Below are positions 55,099 through 64,000 of a stretch of 64,000 nt of DNA, one piece after another (position 1 is the stretch's first letter; the number at the start of each line of letters is the position of its first letter). The DNA is taken from positions 75,266,400-75,330,399 of the forward strand of contig CM019064.1 in the NCBI GenBank assembly GCA_009667805.1, read 5' to 3'. Made by a program: the position numbers and the translations under genes. The stretch is from Leptobrachium leishanense. Its lineage: Eukaryota; Chordata; Amphibia; Anura; Megophryidae. Below the pieces are notes generated by a model. That model searched no databases and had not been told where the DNA came from. It saw nothing but the letters and a program-made list of their open reading frames with translations.

Positions 55099-55384
55099 AG
55101 CAAAGAAAGAGGAAGTAGGAGGGACGTGGATCGGTTTTGATGGGCACTGAACAGGAAAGAGGACAGATCCAAAGGAGTGGAAGGGGTGTTAGAAGATACC
55201 ATATACCTGTTATTACTGTTATGTTTTCTCTTTATTCAATATAAATGCTTCATATTTTCAAAGTTCTTGCTAGTTGCCACTTGCTGCTATGTTAATAAAA
55301 GCAAGAAAGAGAAGCAATACTCGCCTCAGAGTCTTATTATTAAAATTCTAACTTATCGTCATACTTAGCTAAATTCTATAATTT
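55099..55384. repeat. DIRS element 2, right (3') inverted terminal repeat
   Basis: Inverted partner of 49970-50215, ending in the GAGGCGAGTATTGC motif (read inward on the - strand). The unmatched 70-bp tip is specific to this end. It lies about 250 bp from the LIS1 exon donor at 55636. Confidence 0.9.
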
Positions 55385-55635
55385 TAGAAAGTGCAGCTGT
55401 AAACGCGAAGCGCAAGATAACTAGACGCTGCGCTCCAAGAGCCAACACTAAACGGTAACAGAACACATAGCGGTATAAGGCAGCTTCTATGAACCGGCAG
55501 CAGGGTGGGGTGTGCTGTAAAACCAGGAGAATTTCCCCATATAAACGTCTTTCTTCCATTCACAGCTTAGAATATGTGCACTCCTGCCTTCATTAGTCAC
55601 AAACACATAGCTGACGGAGGGATGGTGTCACTTAC

Positions 55636-55737
55636 GAGTGTCATTAGGCACATGCCTGTGCTAATATCCCACATCTTAATAGTCTTATCTCTTGATCCAG
55701 ACAACAAAAACGGCCCGGGTTTACCACTCTTCTTGGT
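55636..55737 (-). CDS. PAFAH1B1: PAFAH1B1 exon (WD5 second half)
   Basis: Exactly 34 codons between an acceptor ttacag and donor gtaagt. It encodes [20 protein letters not shown] and [14 protein letters not shown]. Human has V for I in WDVSTG. Phase 0 at both ends. Confidence 0.97.
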
Positions 55738-56167
55738 CTGTAAAAGATTAGGCACGTTAAATAATACATATAACCAGAGAGTACAGCTTACAATGCAACA
55801 GTAAGTTCTCTTATTATTATTACACACAGGATGTTTGCTTTCGTAAAAATCACATTAAATACACTTAAAAATCATTGTATGATGTTTATATAATGTAATT
55901 TTTCACTTTTAATAAGCCCCGTCTTCAGAGGACACCATCCGTCATCCAAATAGCGGTACATCAGCTGAGACAAAGTTTCAGACACCATAGTCTGTCGTTC
56001 GAACCATTTCAGCACATTAGCTGTCATGTCTGATGTGCTGAACGTCAAGGGGCTTATTGTGAAGCCCATTTGCAATAAATGATATTCCTTTACATTGCAC
56101 CAATAAAGGCCAGCACAAAAGGGGTGCTAGTCTTCCATCAAACCACTGTAATAGAAAGACTATAAGG
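55738..56167 (-). other. PAFAH1B1 intron, unrecognised part
   Basis: A/T-rich DNA with no coding similarity or recognised transposon ends. Confidence 0.3.
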
Positions 56168-56168
56168 C

Positions 56169-56338
56169 TTATTCAGAGAACGGTGAAAAGCAGGAGAATG
56201 ACTGGAGAAGTGAAAATTCTAGGTCAAAATAGCCAAACCAGAAAAATTCTCCCATTTCTCACTTTTCAAATCGGCTATTTTGATCTAGAATTTTCCATTC
56301 TAGAGGCATTCTCCAGGTTTTCACCGCTCTCTGAATAA
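56169..56338. mobile_element. Palindromic MITE (TTATTCAGAGAACGGTGAAAA ends)
   Basis: TTATTCAGAGAACGGTGAAA and TTTTCACCGCTCTCTGAATAA pair. Further in, AATTCTAGGTCAAAATAGCC pairs with GGCTATTTTGATCTAGAATT. The whole 170 bp folds into one hairpin. A relative is at 35329-35455. The rest of the intron to 56858 shows nothing. Confidence 0.75.
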
Positions 56339-56855
56339 CCCCGTATCTCTATAAGCAACCGCATACAAGCAGTTACACAAAGTAACGGCAAACAAAAACA
56401 ACAAAATAAAGTAACAGCAAGACTGTTTTTACACGTTGGAAAGGAGGGAAAGCTAAAGCAGATGTCAACTCAAATTTCGCAGAAAAAGTTTGAGTCCTAC
56501 ATCCGCCACTTAGATGGATTATGTGTCAGACAAGATGTGTGCATGGGATTCTATGGATAGGATTGCAGGAACATAGAACAGCTAGAAAGTTGCATTCCCA
56601 GATGGGGCAACATGATATTGGCCAAAACTGGCCCTCCAGCTGTTGGCATCCAATCGTCATTTCTCTTTTACCAGCATGTGTCAGTCTGGGTACGCCAACT
56701 GGATGGCTCGGTCTCGACAGACTTGGAGACATTATTTCATTTAGATTTACATTTTGCCATCATGTTGTACGGTTAGAGGAGACACGGCAGGTCAAGCTTC
56801 GTCTCTTCTTGCGGTTTTGGTTTAATCAAGAGAATTTTTTTCTTAAACAGTCTTA

Positions 56856-57119
<264 letters not shown>

Positions 57120-57439
57120 TTACATCTTACTCCAACGGATCCAGAAAAACATTAATAGAAGTTGAAAGCTTTTAAGAGATGCATTTACCCTTTCCTCAAT
57201 TTACTTTAAAAGCAGGACGTGCGTGGAGCTCCCTCCCGTTTCACTTCAGTAAGTGGAGGACGCTCCGTGCATGTCTTCGCGTTGCGCAGGCTCGGCGCTG
57301 ATCTGGGGCTTCAACCAGTGTGTTAACATCTTGCGTGTCAGCCCGCGCAGTGGGACTATCCCTCAGCCACAGGCATCATTGCACATGCACGCAATGACAT
57401 GATAAAAGAGGGAGTCCCCCTGCCTGGCGGGGGAATCCC

Positions 57440-57735
57440 AATACAAAAGATATAGGAGTCCTTTGTACCGCTGTATCTCTTGAACCGTGTTATGTAGGTG
57501 GTCCGTTTAGGTAACCTTGGAAAGGTACAGATTGTGGCCTTTACGAGGATACCAAATATGACCAGGCAATCTGTAGAAATAAACCCCCCCCCCCAAAAGC
57601 AGCAGTATTGTTCGCTTTCCAATAATAAAGTGAATAATATTGCTACACTAACTCATCTTCTCATTTCAAACTGCAGCAGCAAGTGGGTAGGGGATGGAGC
57701 AAAGCATTATTGCGCACTGTTTCATTGAATGTTCA
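57440..57735. repeat. Stem-loop core repeat in a LIS1 intron
   Basis: GGTAACCTTGGAAAGGTAC...TGGCCTTTACGAGGATACC followed by AAATATGACCAGGC. Then, after a C tract, AGTATTGTTCGCTTTCCAAT and AGTGAATAATATTGCTAC. The order matches the cores at 19677, 29576, 32688 and 46122. Element borders were not identified. The upstream stretch from 57088 shows nothing else. Confidence 0.6.
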
Positions 57736-57788
57736 CCCGGACACAGAATTCAAGCCAGACTGATTTGCTAACCAGGGTCCTCTGTGTA

Positions 57789-57865
57789 TGTGCAGGAAGG
57801 CGTGGGCGACACTGCGTGTGCAGGAAGGCGTGGGTGACACTGCGTGTGCAGGAAGGCGTGGGCAT
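57789..57865. repeat. Short tandem repeat, 28-bp unit x about 2.7
   Basis: TGTGCAGGAAGGCGTGGGCG ACACTGCG is repeated with one change (GGGTGACACTGCG), and a third partial copy ends GGGCATCTCC. Confidence 0.85.
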
Positions 57866-57940
57866 CTCCCATCAGAATGATACATCAAAAGTTTTTTTTC
57901 TTTAAAAAATGCACATTTCTATTCATATATCAGTCACTTG

Positions 57941-59078
57941 CAGGGCTGCAACTAACGATTATTCTCATAATGGATTAGTTGGCCGATTAGTCGGATAAAA
58001 AATAAAAAAATATCAAAAAATTTGCTTACTTAAAAGGAATTTTAAGTAAAAAAAATAAACCACAATCCCTTGCCTTTTTTCATAAACAATTTGCGGATGT
58101 ACGTAACTTTTGAACGTACATACGCAAATTGCGTATCTTTCGTACTTTTTACACAAGGTATGTGAGTGCTTGGTCAGAGGGATGGGTTGATGCTGCATGC
58201 GCAGCTTAAGCCCATGTTTGCTTTCTCAAATGAACGCGGCTACAAGCACTTTGTCATTGAGGTCAGCATGAAATCGGGGTTAATAAGCTAAAGTGGTCAG
58301 GGTGCATAGAGTGTACCTTTTAAATAATTTTATGAACAAACTGAGTGGGAGGAGTGACTGGAGGTGGAAGGGAGTGACTTTGCTCAAGTGACTTGACCTG
58401 AGTGTGTGAGGGAGTGGGGTATGGCCAAAATACCAGATCTGAGTGTGGGAGTGAGTTTGGGGAAAGGGACCAGACCAAAGGGAGGGAATGGCAGTTCCCC
58501 ACCATAGAGGGTGTGGCAGGGAGGATGGGTTGGTGGCACAGGACTCCAGCTTTAAGTAAGGATTAAACACGGGCATACAGCTCCTTCACCCAGTGGCAGT
58601 ATCCTATTTTTTTTTTTTTTAAAAGGATTTTACCAGGAAGGATACATTGCGATTTCAAGTATGTCCTGGGTGGCAAGTATGTACCGTTAGGTGTCTTGCC
58701 CAAGGACACTTACTGGAGAGGTGCTCGTCTGGATCAAACCCATGTCTCCACAGGCTCTCTCCACGCAGAGCAGTGATGTTACCTCTACTCCACCCAGCCG
58801 GTACATTGTGTTGTAGTTCTGCTACTGGTGTAAATGGAATAAAAACAAACTGGTGGTGTCTGACATAACCCCAAAACTAAATCATACCTAGTAAAGCAGC
58901 AGTGCGTCGTCTCCAATCAGCTCCGAAGGTTATTTACATTTAACTCTGTCTGACTCTAAACAGTGTGTGCTGTACACAGGACGATTAATTGACAGCCGAT
59001 TAAATCGATAATGGAAATAGTTGACAACCATTTTAATCATCAATTAGTTGTCGATTAAATCGACTAGTTTCAGCCCTA
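57941..59078. mobile_element. hAT-like element, younger copy, exact 8-bp TSD GTCACTTG
   Basis: GTCACTTG at 57933-57940 and 59079-59086. Ends are CAGGGCTGCAACTAACGATT and CGACTAGTTTCAGCCCTA. The interior aligns with the decayed copy at 1852-2980. It carries an extra 180-bp SINE-like insertion near 58625. No transposase ORF. The GCTGCAACTAACGATTA end type is common in vertebrate hAT elements (recalled). Confidence 0.9.
58622..58805 (-). repeat. tRNA-headed SINE with L2/MIR-like tail
   Basis: On the - strand a head with GGTGGAGTAGAGGTAACATC and a B-box GGGTTTGATCC is followed by GTCCTTGGGCAAGACACCTA, a motif of MIR/L2-type SINE tails. It ends at TCCTGGTAAAATCC and a poly(A) run on that strand. 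It is absent from the older copy of the host element at the equivalent place, which supports an insertion. Confidence 0.6.
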
Positions 59079-59394
59079 GTCACTTGTGTAAAATTATTTT
59101 CCCACATTATATAGCATTCAGCCCTTGTGGTTTTATATTGCACGGGGAATCTGTTTCTGCATTTTTCTACAAAAATATGCATAAAATTGAAAAAAAAAAT
59201 ATGCATGTATTTTGGCCAGTTGCATTTAATGAATAGAACTGTGTATAAAACACTTGCTGCCAGAGTGGGAAATGGGAAGGGGAGTAATGGCAACAGCATT
59301 GTTTGCTATAAACGTAAAAAAAAAAAAAAGCAAAAAAAAGCACAATGCTGCTGCCTTAAGTAAAAAAAAAAAAAAAAGGATTTCATTGAGAATT

Positions 59395-59812
59395 TTAACA
59401 TGGTCAGGTTTGGCATCACTAGAAAGGCCGGACTCTGACTCGTCCAATGACCCCTAACTTGACTTGGTGGGGTGTAAAGAATGGAGATATGTACCCCTGC
59501 CTTTCTTCACAGCAGTGTTTATGAAAGGCACATATTGCCTCTGCCTTAGAAAGTGGAATTATTTTTTTTTTTAAGCAAAAATTTGAATTTGTATTCTGCA
59601 AAATCTTGGAGTGAGGCTGGAAGAGGTGTTTGGGTGGGAAGAAGGGGCCCCACGTTGTCAATCCACCCCTGATTGTCTTGTTATCACGAGACTTGCCTCA
59701 CCTCAGTCGTTTTTGGGAGGCTCAGCTTCCTCCCAGCCTGTCCCATTTACCCCATGGCAGTGCTGGGAGGAAGTGAACATCACTTCACTTCCTCCCAGCG
59801 CTGTATGCAGAG
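59395..59812 (-). other. Intron with a partial stem-loop core
   Basis: CATGGTCAGGTTTGGCATCA CTAGAAAGGCC at 59399-59430 is a diverged first half of the core stem-loop; the matching second half is not obvious. Poly(A) tracts at 59318-59378 precede it. The remainder is unrecognised. Confidence 0.4.
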
Positions 59813-59813
59813 G

Positions 59814-60555
59814 GGGATTGAACACGATAAAAAGGAGGGGGAGAGGGGGATTGAACACGATAAAAAGGAGGGGGAGAGGGGGATTGAACACGATAAAAAG
59901 GAGGGGGAGAGGGGGATTGAACACGATAAAAAGGAGGGGGAGAGGGGGATTGAACACAAAGGAGGGGGAGAGGGGGATTGAACACAAAGGAGGGGGAGAG
60001 GGGGATTGAACACAAAGGAGGGGGAGAGGGGGATTGAACACAAAGGAGGGGGAGAGGGGGATTGAACACAAAGGAGGGGGAGAGGGGGATTGAACACAAA
60101 GGAGGGGGAGAGGGGGATTGAACACAAAGGAGGGGGAGAGGGGGATTGAACACAAAGGAGGGGGAGAGGGGGATTGAACACAAAGGAGGGGGAGAGGGGG
60201 ATTGAACACAAAGGAGGGGGAGAGGGGGATTGAACACAAAGGAGGGGGAGAGTGGGAGGGAGGCGAAAGGGGGAGAGGGAGGGAGGCGAAAGGGGGAGAG
60301 GGAGGGAGGCGAAAGGGGGAGAGGGAGGGACGCGAAAGGGGGAGAGGGAGGGAGGCGAAAGGGGGAGAGGGAGGGAGGCGAAAGGGGGAGAGGGAGGGAC
60401 GCGAAAATGGACGGCGGACGCGAAAATGGACGGCGGACGCGAAAATGGACGGCGGACGCGAAAATGGACGGCGGACGCGAAAAATGGACGGCGGACGCGA
60501 AAAATGGACGGCGGACGCGAAAAATGGACGGCGGACGCGAAAAATGGACGCGGGA
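59814..60555. repeat. Compound G-rich minisatellite with three successive unit types
   Basis: Four 33-bp units (GGGGATTGAACACGATAAAA plus AGGAGGGGGAGAG), then about eleven 28-bp units lacking GATAA, to 60255. Six or seven 23-bp units (GGGAGGGAGGCGAAAGGGGG AGA) run to 60402. Eight 18-19-bp units (GCGAAAATGGACGGCGGAC, later with five A) run to 60552. Strongly purine-rich on the + strand, with G runs suited to quadruplexes. ORFs of up to 348 codons here are repeat artefacts. Confidence 0.96.
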
Positions 60556-62433
<1,878 letters not shown>

Positions 62434-62479
62434 CTAAAAAGGAAGAAATGGGTCAGCACCAGTTCATTACAAAAACATG

Positions 62480-62935
62480 AACATGGAAGCACCATAAAAT
62501 ATATATCTTTATTGAAAACCACTGCCACAATACAAAGAAAACCAAATCTGAACATAATCATTGCACTTCAATATATAAAATCACAGGAAAATAAATATCT
62601 GAAACCATATGATGGGTGCACGGAACACCAAAAGTGCATATATGTGTACTAGCCCATGGGAAAAAACCTCTGAGCTACCCAATTTAAATGGACCACCAAA
62701 AAACCACACTATAACACTATAGATGGTACAAGCAGTTAGTTAAGCATAAAAAAGAGCAACATAGCCATACAATGATGTGGCGACACATAAAACAAAATAA
62801 CCACAAAAAAAGAAAAAATGCAATAGAAACCAGGGGAAACCTGCAGAGCAACAAGACAGGAGAGAACAGTCACCCAACGTTTCGGTCCTACAGACCTTTG
62901 TCAAGTTTGTAGTATCACCAGCTCGTGGCATAGAC
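62480..62935 (-). repeat. Penelope-like fragment with hammerhead-like motif
   Basis: On the - strand CTTGACAAAGGTCTGTAGGA CCGAAACGTTGG has a GGTC/GACC stem capped by TGTAG and followed by GAAAC, as in hammerhead ribozymes. The first core is TTGACAA rather than CUGAUGA. Downstream on that strand is TTTTCAATAAAG. The layout parallels 21040-21215. No RT motif. It lies about 50 bp from the LIS1 acceptor. Confidence 0.45.
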
Positions 62936-64000
62936 TTTGCACACTTCCATTTACACTCTGCAGGCTAGTCTGACACCTCGTAGCATAATTAACAGGGATG
63001 CGAGACAAAGGAAATATGCTTTCTATGCCTCTGCCAGCCCAGCGAGGGTTTCTGAAGAAACCTGAATATCAAAAAAAAAAACACCAGGCATGTGGAATAA
63101 GCAGAAAAAAAATATAAAAATCAGATTTTTGTTTTTGACACACTAACCACATATCCCATAGGGATAATCAATATAATTCACAGCCATTATATAGATTGGT
63201 TCACATTGCAGCAGACATTGTAATGGGTTTCAGTTTCTTTGTGATTCCTGCGAAGCACCCAACTCTCAGCAAATGTAAACTACATATAAAGAGCTAAATA
63301 CAGCCAGAGACGCGGATCTATGTGCCAATAAAAAGGCTACAATTATATTAACATACAATAGCTTAACTACAAGAATTATTATGAAAAACTGGGGGCTTCT
63401 CTGTAAGCCATGAATAGAAAGGTACAAACCAGTGACTGATCACTGCTTCATCACTACTTTACATCAAAACCCATAACATCATCAGCTATGAAGCAACACA
63501 TCTCCCCCACCACCCTTTGGAAACACATTTACAGACATGCCAAGAATATACACATTGCTCTCCACTGTACAGAAATACATACTCCTACAAATACACACAA
63601 AAACACAAGACTTTGAAGCCAGATGGTGGTCGCTGCAGGGGCTCTATCAAGATGTGACAATATGGAGTCCGAGATTACCATGTCGGATGGCTGTGAGTAT
63701 CCCTTGAAACATTCCCTTAGTGGGGGTTACTGGGATATGTAGTGCAGCACCAGCAGCAATTCCATTCATCAGAGCAAAAGCAATGAATTGCTGTGTAAGC
63801 TGAAATCAGTCACACATGCCAAGGCTCTAGCAACTTACACAAAGCTATGATTGACAGGGCTGGGCTCTGGTACAGATGAACAGAGAGGATGGAAACATGT
63901 GATTCAAAGCACTAGATGTCCACAGAAAAGCCCCCCCATTAAGCAGCTCTACAAATCACTGCAGCAGCAAGGATCTGTGTGTAGGGAGACAGGAATACAG
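62936..64000 (-). other. PAFAH1B1 intron, partial, no recognised element
   Basis: No LIS1 exon upstream of 62433 is present, and there is no coding similarity. GGGATATGTAGTGCAGCA near 63733 weakly resembles the CCCATGA MITE family. Confidence 0.35.

Larger units (their letters stand above)
49970..55384 (+). mobile_element. DIRS-type retrotransposon, complete but degenerate (element 2)
   Basis: Same layout as element 1 but on the + strand: ITR (49970-50215), gag, RT-RNase H-methyltransferase-like, tyrosine recombinase, internal complementary region (54838-54947), ITR (about 55099-55384). The internal region is complementary to both ends joined at AATT. ITR sequence differs from element 1 except for the end motifs, so it is a separate subfamily. 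It has frameshifts in all three ORFs and a nonsense codon in the recombinase. It is antisense to PAFAH1B1, in the intron between the exons at 55636 and 49593. Confidence 0.95.

Overview
The window is vertebrate nuclear DNA, most likely from a large-genome frog (anuran amphibian). It holds the 3' half of CLUH on the + strand, with 14 consecutive coding exons ending at 23619. It also holds the 3' half of PAFAH1B1 (LIS1) on the - strand, with 6 consecutive coding exons ending at 45205. The two genes converge, as their orthologues do on human 17p13.3. All exons have consensus splice sites and their phases join without a break. The amphibian assignment is an inference from the repeats: two DIRS-type elements, many hAT-like elements, TTAA-bounded MITEs with CCTCCCTGGCGGT ends, a Tc1-like element and L2-like and Penelope-like remains.

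Layout. 1-25580: CLUH exons and introns. A complete 5.7 kb DIRS element (about 6958-12657, antisense to CLUH) fills most of the intron before the exon at 12738. Smaller hAT/TTAA MITEs, a solo LTR (17134-17590) and a Penelope-like fragment lie in other introns. 25580-40985: intergenic DNA made almost wholly of mobile elements. Its centrepiece is a Tc1-like element (29050-34647) interrupted by two hAT-like elements, each of which was itself invaded by a TTAA-bounded element. 40985-64000: PAFAH1B1 3'UTR, exons and introns. This part contains a second DIRS element (about 49970-55384, also antisense to its host), a 1.7 kb GT-rich minisatellite ending about 20 bp from a splice donor, a three-part G-rich minisatellite, and several hAT-like elements with exact 8-bp target-site duplications.

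Function. CLUH is a cytosolic RNA-binding protein for mRNAs of nuclear-encoded mitochondrial proteins. The window encodes its C-terminal ~581 residues, including the TPR region. LIS1 is the WD40 dynein regulator; the window encodes its last 277 residues, from the end of the first WD repeat to the C-terminus. Neither promoter is in the window.

Most notable structures. (1) A stem-loop core recurs in elements with different termini (TTAA-type and hAT-type). (2) A 27-bp segment is exactly inverted between the two terminal repeats of the second DIRS element. (3) The two DIRS subfamilies share an asymmetric end motif, GAGGCTCCTATT at the 5' end and GAGGCGAGTATT at the 3' end. (4) The nested transposon block can be ordered in time from its target-site duplications. 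No ORF outside the two genes and the transposons looks like a real gene.
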